Part shown: positions 47,077 through 56,367 of the stretch, in pieces
How positions within the stretch are numbered: position 1 is the stretch's first letter
Layout of the letters: the number at the start of each line of letters is the position of its first letter
Source of the DNA: JBBQYD01 sp942493075
Lineage (GTDB): Bacteria; Verrucomicrobiota; Verrucomicrobiia; Limisphaerales; UBA8199
Direction: 5' to 3'
Length of the DNA: 64,000 nt
NCBI GenBank assembly: GCA_942493075.1
Contig: OW818681.1
Location: 1,240,001-1,304,000, forward strand
Program-made: the position numbers and the translations under genes
Notes under the pieces: generated by a model
What the model saw: only the letters and a program-made list of their open reading frames with translations
Database searches by the model: none
Told to the model about the DNA's origin: nothing

Positions 47077-47742
47077 GTGAAATCATTTCGCGAGCTTAAA
47101 TGGCTCAAGAAACGCGAGATTACCATCCCCACATGGCGTGGGTGGTTGCTGATTGCGTGTGTCGTGATCCCGCTGCTGGTGGGGGGCTGCCGGGGGCTGC
47201 ATCCATTTCTGGCAATCACAGATTCTCGTCCGGGCGAGATCCTTGTGATCGAAGGGTGGGCCAGCGATTCCGTGCTTGAGTTGGCCCTGAAAGAGGCGCA
47301 AACGAATCATTACACCCTGGTATGTGTTACCGGCGGTCCGATCGACATCGGCGCTCCTCTTTCTAATTACAAGACCTACGCCGAACGGGGGGTGGCGATT
47401 CTGCATGCGATGGGGATGAACACGAATCTCCTCCGAGCCGTTCCCGCTCCTCGGGTGAAACAAGATCGTACCTACGTTTCCGCCGTTAGCCTGAAACGCT
47501 GGCTGGAGGTTCAAGGCATCTCCCCTAAGAAGGTCAATCTCATCACGCAAGGACCGCATGCACGCCGTTCGTGGCTGCTGTTTCAGGCAGCTCTGGGACA
47601 GCAAACGGAGGTCGGTGTGATCTCCGCGCCGCCCGCCGATTACGAACCTTCAGAATGGTGGAAGACTAGTTCCGGCGTCCGTGGGACGGTTGGCGAGTTG
47701 CTGGGCTATGTTTATATAAAGGTGTTTTTTCGGGCGTCCTAA
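47077..47742 (+). CDS. DUF218 (YdcF/SanA/ElyC-like) membrane-anchored protein
   Basis: 221 residues starting with GTG at 47077. An N-terminal anchor (WRGWLLIACVVIPLLVGG) precedes a DUF218 domain: GEILVIEGWASDSVLELALK, CVTGGPID with the family G-G, the conserved T..ER region KTYAERGVAIL, and NLITQGPHARRSWLLFQAAL matching the H.RR motif. E. coli relatives (SanA, ElyC, YdcF) affect envelope integrity and peptidoglycan/ECA synthesis; the enzymatic activity is not firmly known. It is followed 10 bp later by the pseudouridine synthase fusion gene. Confidence 0.8.
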   Translation: MKSFRELKWLKKREITIPTWRGWLLIACVVIPLLVGGCRGLHPFLAITDSRPGEILVIEGWASDSVLELALKEAQTNHYTLVCVTGGPIDIGAPLSNYKTYAERGVAILHAMGMNTNLLRAVPAPRVKQDRTYVSAVSLKRWLEVQGISPKKVNLITQGPHARRSWLLFQAALGQQTEVGVISAPPADYEPSEWWKTSSGVRGTVGELLGYVYIKVFFRAS

Positions 47743-47752
47743 GCATCCAGCT

Positions 47753-49363
47753 ATGTTGCCACCCTGCGTCCTTCATGAAGACGAGCATCTGCTTGTTGTA
47801 AATAAACCGCCTGGCTGGAATACGCATGCTCCGGCGCCCCATGCCGGGGAGGGGATATACGACTGGCTGCGGAACCGTGAGTCTCGCTGGGAAACCCTTG
47901 CAATCATCCATCGGTTGGACAAGGAAACCTCAGGCGTGCTGGTTTTCGGAAAAACCCCGCTGGCCAACAAATCTCTGACCGACCAGTTTGCCAAGCGGGA
48001 GGCCCATAAGCGTTATCTGCTGCTGACCCAGGGAACAAAGGATCCAGAACCGTTTGTCGCACGCAGTAACATGGCCAGGATCGGGGAACGGTATGCCAGC
48101 CGTCCCGCAGGAGAACCAGCGGAGACCCGGTTCCGTCCTGCCGACGCTTCAGAACTGGGCCAGCATGGTGAGTGGGTAAAGGAAACCGGGTGCGTGGTGA
48201 GGGTTTGGATAGCTGAACCGGTAACCGGACGCACTCATCAAATCCGAGTGCATGCTTCGGAAAACGGCATTCCCATTTGGGGAGATTCACTTTACGGAGG
48301 ACCGGCAGGGCACCGCCTGATGCTCCACGCGGCAGAGTTGACTATTAGGCACCCAGCGACACACCAACCCCTGGTTTTCCGTGCTCCGGCTAATTTTGGA
48401 TTGGCCTCAGGCGTTTCGCTGCGGCAAGCCATCATCGCTCCTGAGGAAACCGACTGCTATCGCGTAGTTCACGGTCGAAGTGATGCGCAGGGGTTTTATC
48501 TGGACCGGCTGGGAGATTATCTTTTGTGGCAAGGTGAGAACGAAGCCGGTCTGACTGCGCAGCCTGAGGTTCCGCTGGCAGGTTACGTGGAACCAAGGGC
48601 TGTTTACGTGAAGTACCTCAATCGCCAGGTGCGCCGCACTGTGGCTTCTGATTCCTCGCCCCGCCTGCAAAGTGGCGAGGCTGCACCCGCTGCATTTCTC
48701 GTGAAAGAGAACGGCCTGAAATATGAGCTCAGCTTTCAGGAAGGTTACTCCGTAGGGCTCTTCCTCGATCAACGGGACAATCGCCGACGTCTCCTGACGG
48801 GGTATGTCAGCACGGGTTTTCCCCGGTTGAGCATGGATAAACTGTCCGTTCTGAACCCCTTCGCTTACACATGTGGATTCTCTGTGGCCGCGGCAAAAGC
48901 CGGCGCTTCGACGACGAGCCTGGATCTTTCAAAGAAATACCTGGAGTGGGGACGGCGCAACCTGGAGCACAATGGCTTGGACCCCGCTGCTCATGATTTT
49001 ATTTACGGGGACGTTTTCGATTGGTTAAAGCGCCTGCATCGCAAAGGACGGGTATTCGATATTATCCTGCTCGATCCACCTACCTTCTCGCAGTCGAAGG
49101 AATCCGGTGTGTTTCGAGCCGACCGTGATTACCCAATGCTGGTTGAGCTGGCGCTATCGGTTCTCAAGCCTAAGGGGGTCATCTTCGCATCGAATAACAC
49201 AGCCACGTGGGCGCCACCTGAATTCGTTCAAAGTGTTCTGTCCGCGGTTCAGCGGAGTCGCAGGCGTGTGATAGCCCAGCACTATGTTCCTCAACCTCCG
49301 GATTTTCCGATCAGCAAGGCCGAGCCTGCCTACCTGAAGACGCTTTGGTTGAGTATCGCTTGA
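47753..49363 (+). CDS. Fusion: RluA-type pseudouridine synthase + RlmI-like SAM methyltransferase
   Basis: 536 residues in two parts. The N-terminal half (~1-220) is an RluA-family pseudouridine synthase with the catalytic D56 in HRLDKETSG, YLLL after the helix, and TGRTHQIRVHASENGIPIWG. The C-terminal half (~240-536) is a class I methyltransferase resembling RlmI/RlmK: SVGLFLDQRDNRRRL, LNPFAYTCGFSVAAAKAGAS as the SAM motif I, SLDLSKKYLEWGRRNLEHNG, and ILLDPPTFSQSK as motif IV. So one polypeptide would isomerise uridine and methylate cytosine/other bases in rRNA. Targets are not predictable. Position after the DUF218 gene suggests joint transcription. Confidence 0.88.
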   Translation: MLPPCVLHEDEHLLVVNKPPGWNTHAPAPHAGEGIYDWLRNRESRWETLAIIHRLDKETSGVLVFGKTPLANKSLTDQFAKREAHKRYLLLTQGTKDPEPFVARSNMARIGERYASRPAGEPAETRFRPADASELGQHGEWVKETGCVVRVWIAEPVTGRTHQIRVHASENGIPIWGDSLYGGPAGHRLMLHAAELTIRHPATHQPLVFRAPANFGLASGVSLRQAIIAPEETDCYRVVHGRSDAQGFYLDRLGDYLLWQGENEAGLTAQPEVPLAGYVEPRAVYVKYLNRQVRRTVASDSSPRLQSGEAAPAAFLVKENGLKYELSFQEGYSVGLFLDQRDNRRRLLTGYVSTGFPRLSMDKLSVLNPFAYTCGFSVAAAKAGASTTSLDLSKKYLEWGRRNLEHNGLDPAAHDFIYGDVFDWLKRLHRKGRVFDIILLDPPTFSQSKESGVFRADRDYPMLVELALSVLKPKGVIFASNNTATWAPPEFVQSVLSAVQRSRRRVIAQHYVPQPPDFPISKAEPAYLKTLWLSIA

Positions 49364-49373
49364 GTAAATTAGA

Positions 49374-52121
49374 TTAGGGAGCTGAGATGCGGAAGAACTT
49401 GCCAGGGTGTTCGGAAAAAACGTTAACCGGTTGGCTGCCGTTGATCGGCCCTTCATCTACCCAGATCGTGCCTTCCTGAGCCAGATTCGTGGTGGACCAA
49501 AGCCGGCCCGGATGAACCGATGTAAGGGTTATCGTGCCTGCTGTCGAGCTCTTCTCAAATCGCAGTTCCGGCATCGGTACCCCCAGCCACTCCACTTCGC
49601 CGATTTGGACCATAGCGGCTGAACTGGTCCGCACGGAGGAAAAGCTTAACCGGTAGGCCGCATACGCCTGCGTGTTAGTGAACAGGACCTGCAGGACGGA
49701 TTGCCGAATCGGGTCTGGTCCCATTGCACTGGCGTTACGGGTCGTCGGGAAACTGAGAGTTCCAGAGGTGATCAACGAGTAGGTTGCGCCATCGTTCGAG
49801 CCGTGGAGAACAAAAGAAGCCGGGTCGCGTCCGGGCTCATCGTTTGCCGCGTAGAGTCGCAGGCCGCTCACAACAGTTGGACTGGTGCGCGGTGTCAAAA
49901 TAACGCCTACCGGGCCGCGGAAGGTGCCGCTGGCGTTGTTGAGCCCGAAGTTCAGATACTTTGACGTCGTGCCATCGCAAATGTTCGTTGGGCCCTCATT
50001 ACCCGGAGAAGTCCCGGCGAAGCTGATAGCCGTCCCATTGCTGGCCAGATTCGATAGAGTGGAGAAGATAGTGGCGCTGGCTACGCTGCTCGTCACCGAG
50101 CCTGAGGCGTTTGAGGCCACCAGTCGATATGCTCCCGCTTTGGCCAAATCCACAGTGGGAATGATCAGGTTTGAAGCGGTCACTCCGCCGACACCTGAAC
50201 CGCTCATGAGATCGGTGAAACCACCGCCGCTTTCCCGCTGCCATTGCAGAGACGCGGGCGGAACTGCCACCACGGAGGACGTGAACGAGAGAAACGCCCC
50301 TTGCCAAACCTTGGTCGAAATTGGCTGAGTCGCAATTTGCGGAGCCATAGCTGCAGGTGCGGCACTCACCGCCAGGATGGCGGCGGCGGCACCACTTCCG
50401 CCTGAGGCATAAGCAAGAAGTATGTTGGTTACCGCGCTCGACCTGTTATTGACAGTGATGTCGGCTGAATAGAGGCGCGGGTTGTTCGCGTAAAGAGAAT
50501 CGGAGACTCCTGTGGAGAGATTAACCCTCCCTTGAATTGGAAACGCGATGGGAGTTCCGCTAAGCCAGTTGGGGGATGTCCAGGTGCCGCTTTGTGCTGA
50601 GCCATCGGCGTGGCGCAGGACGAAGGTGATCGTCACAGGCCCGCGCCCACTGGTGTTAAGAAACGAGAGACCAGAACAGAGTATGGGTGCCGCAGGTTTG
50701 AGGTTCACGCTCCCAGACGACGCTGAGAGCCAGACGGCGTTGTTCTGGGAGTAGTCAGCGGGAAGCTGATATGTATGATTCGGCAGGGTCAAATGTCTAA
50801 GCACCGATCCTGGCGCCGGTAAACCTGCGTAGGGCGCGTCTGCCAGGTAGCCTTGTTCGAACAGAGTGCTGCCGCTCAAAGTGGTGCTGTCCACCGTAGC
50901 ATTGGCGTAACCTGAGGGTGCCAGGCCTTGAGCTTCCTTCTCAACAACCACGTCGCGGTTATAACTGGTGTCCAACAGAGTCAGGGGAGAGTAGGGGATG
51001 CTTACAGCCAGATATTCCCAGGGGAGAATCTGGAAGGCGACCACCGAGTCGCAGCAATCCCAGGAAGCTAATGTGCTGCTCGGCGTCTTGGTTCGCCACC
51101 TGGACCAAGCCAGGCCGTCGTCCCGGCGAACGCTCCAGGCTGCGTTGGCGTTCTGGGCCAGCCAGGGATAGAAGGTGCCCCAGAGGTTGTTCTCGTCCGC
51201 AAACTTTCCCACCCACCGCAGGAAGATGCTGGTAAACCCTCCCCCATCCCCTCCGGTTCCCGCTTCAGGCAAAATCTCCGTGGTGCACATGCTGTTGCGG
51301 GTATAGTTAGCGGCTTTTAGTGCATCGTTGTAGTAGCTCGTCTGGCCAGTCAACTTGCGCAGATAATTCGCCGCTCCAATAAACGTTCCCTGGTTGTAGG
51401 TGAAGATCCAATCCGTTTTCACTGCTCCGGCGGAGGTAATGTGATCATAGACCCTCCCTGTGCCCACATCGTAGAGCACAGCCCGCTCCCAACTGTAGAT
51501 CGCTTTTGCTTTATTTAGATAGGAAACATCATTGTAGATCTCGTAAAGCAGGCACGCAGCAATGGCTGCCGGACCATTAACGCAGGCGTTCTTCTCGCCT
51601 TTATCCGTTGTCCACCAAAAGCCACCGCCTAGCTGGCTGTCCCAGGCCCGCGCATACACGGCATCAAAATGGTATTTGGCGCGGTCTCGAAAAGCCGTGT
51701 TGCCTGTGGCGTTGTAACCTCGCGCGCAGGCGATTACCATCCACATGATGTCGTCGTTATAGATGTTGTTCAGCCAGTCGTTGCCTCGATTCGCGATGAA
51801 ACCGTTAATCGACTCGGTGATCATTTGCCGGTGTGCGGCTTTGCCCGAGCGCTCATACGCATCGATGATCATCTCGATCATCTCGGCTTGTTTCCAGAAA
51901 TCTGCCCGTCCACCCGTCGTATCTGCTTTGTAGTAGCCCTGGCCATTGTTGACCACGTAGAACCTCGAATTGAACGCGTCGAAGATTGTGTCGGCATCCG
52001 TGGCAGAGAGAGCTCTTGCGGAATCGGCCGGGAACAGCAGGCAAATGCCCATCAGCAGCAGAAAGCTGGCAACCTTCCAGCGGAATGAAATCAATGCGCC
52101 GCAATTCATCACCTTGAGCAT
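49374..52121 (-). CDS. Secreted GH76-family glycosidase with Ig-like and discoidin-like modules
   Basis: 915 residues with signal peptide (MLKVMNC...FLLLMGICLLFPADS; ATG at 52121, or Met5 at 52109). The catalytic domain (~40-385) is an (alpha/alpha)6 GH76 barrel, the alpha-1,6-mannanase family, with the paired Asp YNDDIMW (D123, D124), FWKQAEMIEMIIDAY and ARAWDSQLGGGFWWTTD. An uncharacterised beta region (~390-590) is followed by an Ig-like domain (~595-690: LSFTSSVVAVPPASLQWQRE, DLAKAGAYRLVASNASG) and an F5/8-type/discoidin domain (~695-850). It probably degrades mannose-containing polymers outside the cell, the modules binding carbohydrate. Confidence 0.85.
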   Translation of the reverse strand: MLKVMNCGALISFRWKVASFLLLMGICLLFPADSARALSATDADTIFDAFNSRFYVVNNGQGYYKADTTGGRADFWKQAEMIEMIIDAYERSGKAAHRQMITESINGFIANRGNDWLNNIYNDDIMWMVIACARGYNATGNTAFRDRAKYHFDAVYARAWDSQLGGGFWWTTDKGEKNACVNGPAAIAACLLYEIYNDVSYLNKAKAIYSWERAVLYDVGTGRVYDHITSAGAVKTDWIFTYNQGTFIGAANYLRKLTGQTSYYNDALKAANYTRNSMCTTEILPEAGTGGDGGGFTSIFLRWVGKFADENNLWGTFYPWLAQNANAAWSVRRDDGLAWSRWRTKTPSSTLASWDCCDSVVAFQILPWEYLAVSIPYSPLTLLDTSYNRDVVVEKEAQGLAPSGYANATVDSTTLSGSTLFEQGYLADAPYAGLPAPGSVLRHLTLPNHTYQLPADYSQNNAVWLSASSGSVNLKPAAPILCSGLSFLNTSGRGPVTITFVLRHADGSAQSGTWTSPNWLSGTPIAFPIQGRVNLSTGVSDSLYANNPRLYSADITVNNRSSAVTNILLAYASGGSGAAAAILAVSAAPAAMAPQIATQPISTKVWQGAFLSFTSSVVAVPPASLQWQRESGGGFTDLMSGSGVGGVTASNLIIPTVDLAKAGAYRLVASNASGSVTSSVASATIFSTLSNLASNGTAISFAGTSPGNEGPTNICDGTTSKYLNFGLNNASGTFRGPVGVILTPRTSPTVVSGLRLYAANDEPGRDPASFVLHGSNDGATYSLITSGTLSFPTTRNASAMGPDPIRQSVLQVLFTNTQAYAAYRLSFSSVRTSSAAMVQIGEVEWLGVPMPELRFEKSSTAGTITLTSVHPGRLWSTTNLAQEGTIWVDEGPINGSQPVNVFSEHPGKFFRISAP

Positions 52122-52200
52122 AGGAAATCAACTGCGGGTAGTCATGAACAAACCACTTCGAAAATAGCCCTGCGGGACGGCCTGAAACCGCCTGTTGGAT

Positions 52201-53061
52201 TTACTGGGGCGGAATATCCGCCTTGGCCTTCATCTCGGCAATCATCTGCTCCCAATGCGGCCGTAAAAAAGGCGGATTCGCCAGGCTGTCCATGGCGTAG
52301 CTGCGGTCCGCCCGCTCAAGATCCAGGACCGCGGTGATCATCTCTTCCTGGTAACAACCTGCTTCAGCCAGCGGCATTCCGGAGGGTTCACGAATGAAGG
52401 ACGTGCCGCTGGAACTCTGTTTCCCATCCGGCGATTGTCCAACGGTGTTCGCGACGCAATGAAACATTTTGCAGTTCGGTCCCACAGGTTGCTGGGCTCG
52501 TCCTGAGGTGCGTTTCCAGATCACGGCTTCGATTTCATCCGAGCTGCATGAAGGCTGAAATAGCACCTGGGAACCCGCCATTGCAGGCAGACGATAAAGC
52601 TCCGGGTGCCGCCCATCCCGGCAGATCACTAATGTGCAGAGCACCCCGTCGATCTCGAACAGCGAGATCTTGTCCCCACCTCGGCAGTATTTCTGTTCGT
52701 CCCGGCCGGCCATGTGCACCTTGGCGTATTCGTGCACGATCCGTCCATCCGGCGAGATGACATGCGCAATATTCAGGAAGCGATCTTCCGTTTTGCGCAA
52801 CGTGCCGGCGATGACCCAGACGTCCTCCATTCGCGCGGTCCAGCAGGTTTGATCCAAGGCTTCCTGCACGGCTTCCGGGGACATTCTCAATACCTCGGGG
52901 TAATAATAGCCCGTGAGATTCGTTTCCGGAAACACGACCACCCTGCTCCCCTCGGCGGCCGCTTGCTTTATGTAGTTCTGAGTGCGCTCCAGGTTGCGGT
53001 CCAGCCCTTTCGCCCAGTGCAATTGCACACACGAGACCTGCAAGGTTTTTGGTGGTTCCAT
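52201..53061 (-). CDS. Nitrilase-superfamily carbon-nitrogen hydrolase
   Basis: 286-residue cytosolic amidohydrolase of the nitrilase superfamily. The Glu-Lys-Cys triad is complete: E46 in VVVFPETNLTGYYYP, K114 in EYAKVHMAG, C147 in LVICRDGRHPE. The substrate class (omega-amidase, N-carbamoyl, aliphatic amide) is not determinable. The unusual CRDGRHPELYRLPAM and the YYYPE substrate loop differ from standard biosynthetic members. Its 5' neighbour is the MacB-type operon, 51 bp away; it reads in the same direction, but a separate transcript is likely. Confidence 0.85.
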   Translation of the reverse strand: MEPPKTLQVSCVQLHWAKGLDRNLERTQNYIKQAAAEGSRVVVFPETNLTGYYYPEVLRMSPEAVQEALDQTCWTARMEDVWVIAGTLRKTEDRFLNIAHVISPDGRIVHEYAKVHMAGRDEQKYCRGGDKISLFEIDGVLCTLVICRDGRHPELYRLPAMAGSQVLFQPSCSSDEIEAVIWKRTSGRAQQPVGPNCKMFHCVANTVGQSPDGKQSSSGTSFIREPSGMPLAEAGCYQEEMITAVLDLERADRSYAMDSLANPPFLRPHWEQMIAEMKAKADIPPQ

Positions 53062-53111
53062 ATGGGGCTATTCTTCCGGAAAACCCGCCATGCATCCAAG
53101 AAAAAACGGAC

Positions 53112-54374
53112 TTACTCGTAACGCAGGGAATCGATCGGATCAAGGTTGGCTGCCTTGTGTGCCGGATAGGTGCCGAAGACAATCCCAACGATTGAGCAAA
53201 TCACCAGGCCCAGGATGCTCCAATCGACGGGGATGACCGGCTTCAACTCCAGGAAGTAGGCAGTGGCGTTGCCACCCAGGATTCCAAGAATCACTCCCAG
53301 CACCCCGCCAACCTGGCAGATGACGATTGCCTCCATGATGAACTGGGTCATGATGTTTCGCTTTTTCGCACCCACGGCGCGACGGATGCCGATCTCCCGC
53401 GTGCGTTCAGTCACCGAGACAAGCATGATATTCATGATGCCGATACCGGCCGCCAGCAGCGAGATTGAACTCACGACCGCGACGCCGACTCGTACTGCCA
53501 GCGTAAACGAGTTGAACTGCGCGATCAGCGAGTCGTTGGAAAAAATCTCAAAATCATCTTCAGCCCCGGGCGGAACTTTGCGAACCACACGCAGGATGCC
53601 GCGGACCTCCTCGGTGGCATCGTCGTAACTGGCGGCGTCGTTTGCCTGCACCAGGATGTTCAGGCTGCGATTCCATTTGCCAAAGCGATTGAGCCCAGTG
53701 GTAATGGGGACAATCACAAAGTTATCCTGTGCCCCACCGAGGGTCGCGCCCTTCGGTTCCAGGACGCCGATCACAGTGTAGTTGATTCCATTGATTTTGA
53801 CCCGCTGGTTTACAGCGCTTGAAAATGGGAATAGGTCGGCGGCCAGGCTATTGCCCAGCACGCACACGTCCCGGGCATTCTCGATGTCGATATCAAGAAG
53901 GAGGCGCCCTTCAGCCAGCATCCAATTGCGGGCGCCGAAACTCCCCGGGGTCTCGCCAAACATTTGAACGTTAGGTGCCGTCTTCTTGTAGCGCGTTTCC
54001 ACCTGCCCGCCCCAGAAGGTGGTTTCAATACCCACATTGCGGGCGAGCGTGGCCTTCTGCTCGACCCTTTGGCCGTGGGCAAGAGTGATGTTTTTGCGGC
54101 GCCAATATTTTTCAAACCCTTCAGGGCCTCCAAAATGGATGGCAGGCCATTTCTGGATCATGAAGGTATGGCTTCCAAGTTGGCTCATCTGCTGCTCAAT
54201 GTCGCTCTGCATGACCCGCATGGCGGTCATCACCACGATGATCGAAAACACACCAACCGTCACACCGACGAGGGTCAGAGCGGACCTCAGCTTGTGAGCC
54301 GTCAAGGCGCTCATCGCCATGTGAAAGCTCTCGCGCAGTTCGGCTAGCAGGATGGTGGTGCGTTTGGTGCTCAT
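53112..54374 (-). CDS. MacB-type ABC transporter permease (FtsX domain), second
   Basis: 420-residue permease: an N-terminal helix (MAMSALTAHKLRSALTLVGV), a MacB periplasmic core domain (~55-270: QLGSHTFMIQKWPAIHFGGP, NDFVIVPITTGLNRFG) and the C-terminal FtsX three-helix bundle beginning VGVAVVSSISLLAAGIGIMN with TERTREIGIRRAVGAKKRNI. The terminal ...VFGTYPAHKAANLDPIDSLRYE is the family signature. No ATPase is fused, unlike E. coli MacB. It is the last gene of the macA-like, ATPase, permease, permease operon, 9 bp downstream of its paralogue. Confidence 0.9.
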   Translation of the reverse strand: MSTKRTTILLAELRESFHMAMSALTAHKLRSALTLVGVTVGVFSIIVVMTAMRVMQSDIEQQMSQLGSHTFMIQKWPAIHFGGPEGFEKYWRRKNITLAHGQRVEQKATLARNVGIETTFWGGQVETRYKKTAPNVQMFGETPGSFGARNWMLAEGRLLLDIDIENARDVCVLGNSLAADLFPFSSAVNQRVKINGINYTVIGVLEPKGATLGGAQDNFVIVPITTGLNRFGKWNRSLNILVQANDAASYDDATEEVRGILRVVRKVPPGAEDDFEIFSNDSLIAQFNSFTLAVRVGVAVVSSISLLAAGIGIMNIMLVSVTERTREIGIRRAVGAKKRNIMTQFIMEAIVICQVGGVLGVILGILGGNATAYFLELKPVIPVDWSILGLVICSIVGIVFGTYPAHKAANLDPIDSLRYE

Positions 54375-54383
54375 CCTTCGCCT

Positions 54384-55613
54384 TTATTCATTGCGCAGGG
54401 CGTCCACTGGGTTCATGCGCGCCGCCCGCCATGCCGGGAAAAAGCCGGAGAGCACACCCGTAATCAATGAGACCAGGATCGCGATGCCAACGATCGGCAA
54501 GGACATGGTGGCGGGAAGAAACCTGGCGATAATGAGGGTCAACGGCCAGGCGATTGCCAAACCGACCAGCCCGCCCAGAAGGCAGATGGTGGCCGACTCT
54601 ATCAGGAACTGGAGCAGGATGGTGCGCCGTTTCGCCCCAATGGCTTTGCGTATCCCGATCTCCTTGGTTCGCTCTGCAACCGATACGAACATGATGTTCA
54701 TGATTCCAATGCCTCCGACGAACAACGAAAGGCCTGTGATGAACAATCCTACCGCCGCTATGGTGCCTGCCACCTTGTGAAACATCTCAACAAATTGATC
54801 CTGCTGGTTAATGGCAAAATCATCCTCCTCCCCCGGGGCAACCCCGCGGATGCGGCGCATCACTCCACGCACCTCTTCCCTCGCATCTTCCAGTTCGGCC
54901 AGATCCTGCACCTTGACCTGTATCTCCAGGTCGGGGTTGTTCCAAAAAGCGCGCTCAAACTGTGCGAGCGGAATGAATGCCTGGTTATCCAGGCTGATCG
55001 CTCCAAGGAATGTCCCCTGCGACTCCAGGATGCCGACCACCTCGAATGCCTTGGCTCCGATATAGATCCTTTGGCCTATCCCCGATGCCCGTTGAAATAG
55101 GTTGCTGGCCACCTGGCTCCCTACGACACAGACCGGGCGGCCACCCTCGACTTCCGTAGGCGACATGAAGCGTCCCTGAGCCACACCAATGCTGCTGGTC
55201 TGAAGAAAAGTAGAGGTCGTCCCAACAATCCGGACGCTATCAGATCGTCTTTTCTGATATTTGATGGATTGCATGGTGTCCGCAGTGGGCGCTACGGCTT
55301 TAGCCAGGGTGAGTTGGCGTTCGATAGCCGCTGCCTGCAGTTTGTTAATCGGTCGCCGCTTCTGCATTCGTTGCCATTCTTCGTGAGAATGGGCCATCCA
55401 GTTAAAGCGCGTGACATACAGCACGTCCGCTCCGATGAACGAAATGCTTTTCATGAAAGACCTGTTGAGGCCTTCGATGGCAGTTCCCATGATCGTGACC
55501 GTAACGATCCCGATCACAATGCCGAGGGTAGTGAGGATCGAGCGCATCTTGTTGGCCCGGATCGCACCCCAGGAGATGCTCAACCCTTCACGTAGCTCGG
55601 TGAAAAAGTTCAT
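54384..55613 (-). CDS. MacB-type ABC transporter permease (FtsX domain), first
   Basis: 409-residue paralogue of the next permease: ISWGAIRANKMRSILTTLGI, MacB core (~50-260: SFIGADVLYVTRFNWMAHSH, TFLGAISLDNQAFIPLAQF), then FtsX helices with GIGIMNIMFVSVAERTKEIG and the terminal FFPAWRAARMNPVDALRNE. With two different permeases and a separate ATPase, the transporter is probably a heterodimeric MacB-type mechanotransmitter, working with the adaptor and a TolC-like channel. It starts 1 bp after the ATPase stop. Confidence 0.92.
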   Translation of the reverse strand: MNFFTELREGLSISWGAIRANKMRSILTTLGIVIGIVTVTIMGTAIEGLNRSFMKSISFIGADVLYVTRFNWMAHSHEEWQRMQKRRPINKLQAAAIERQLTLAKAVAPTADTMQSIKYQKRRSDSVRIVGTTSTFLQTSSIGVAQGRFMSPTEVEGGRPVCVVGSQVASNLFQRASGIGQRIYIGAKAFEVVGILESQGTFLGAISLDNQAFIPLAQFERAFWNNPDLEIQVKVQDLAELEDAREEVRGVMRRIRGVAPGEEDDFAINQQDQFVEMFHKVAGTIAAVGLFITGLSLFVGGIGIMNIMFVSVAERTKEIGIRKAIGAKRRTILLQFLIESATICLLGGLVGLAIAWPLTLIIARFLPATMSLPIVGIAILVSLITGVLSGFFPAWRAARMNPVDALRNE

Positions 55614-55614
55614 G

Positions 55615-56340
55615 TCACCGGTGCTCGGAGGGCGGCCCCTGATGTGTGGAACTCACCGGTTCACAAGCTTCATCGCTGGCGATCAAACCATCCCTGATCC
55701 GGATGATCCGGTGGGCGTGCCGAGCGACATCCTCCTCGTGAGTGACCACAATAATAGTATTGCCCTTTCTCGAGAGCTCCGAGAACAACGCCAGGATTTC
55801 CGTGCCGGTTTTCGTGTCGAGATTGCCCGTGGGTTCATCGGCCAGGAGCAGGGAAGGGCGGTTGACCAACGCCCTGGCCACGGCCACCCGCTGCCGCTGA
55901 CCGCCAGACATTTCGTTGGGCTTATGATGGATGCGATCACTCAGCCCGACATTTGTCAGCGCGTCCAGCGCGACTTGTCGCCGTTCGTCAAACGGCATGC
56001 CGGCGTAAATCAGGGGCAGCTCCACGTTTCTTAGCGCGTCGGATCTCGGAAGCAGGTTGAATGTCTGAAAGATGAACCCAATCTCCCGGTTGCGGATTTC
56101 GGCCAGTTGATTGTCATCCATTTCGCTCACCTGGATGCCATTCAGCTCGTAAGTTCCGCCGGTCGGAGTGTCCAGGCAGCCAATCAGGTTCATTAACGTC
56201 GATTTTCCCGACCCGGACGGCCCCATGATGGCTACGTACTCGCCACGTTCGATGCCCAGCGACACTTCGCGAAGCGCATAGATGGTTTCGGTGCCCATCT
56301 GGTAGCGTCGTGAGATTTTATCAAGTTTGATGAGGGCCAT
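55615..56340 (-). CDS. MacB/LolD-type ABC transporter ATPase
   Basis: 241-residue ABC ATPase of the LolD/MacB/FtsE group. Walker A GPSGSGKST, Q-loop IGFIFQTFNLLPRSDALRNV, signature MSGGQRQRVAVARALVNRPS, Walker B LLADEPTGNLDTKTG, and the family GEYVAIMGPSGSGKSTLMNL in full. The RVAVARA...LLADEPTGNLD motif set is diagnostic for this subgroup. It drives the two downstream permeases and follows the adaptor gene after about 27 bp. No TolC-like gene is in the operon. Confidence 0.95.
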   Translation of the reverse strand: MALIKLDKISRRYQMGTETIYALREVSLGIERGEYVAIMGPSGSGKSTLMNLIGCLDTPTGGTYELNGIQVSEMDDNQLAEIRNREIGFIFQTFNLLPRSDALRNVELPLIYAGMPFDERRQVALDALTNVGLSDRIHHKPNEMSGGQRQRVAVARALVNRPSLLLADEPTGNLDTKTGTEILALFSELSRKGNTIIVVTHEEDVARHAHRIIRIRDGLIASDEACEPVSSTHQGPPSEHR

Positions 56341-56367
56341 GAGAGACTCCGGAAATGGGTGGCCTAT

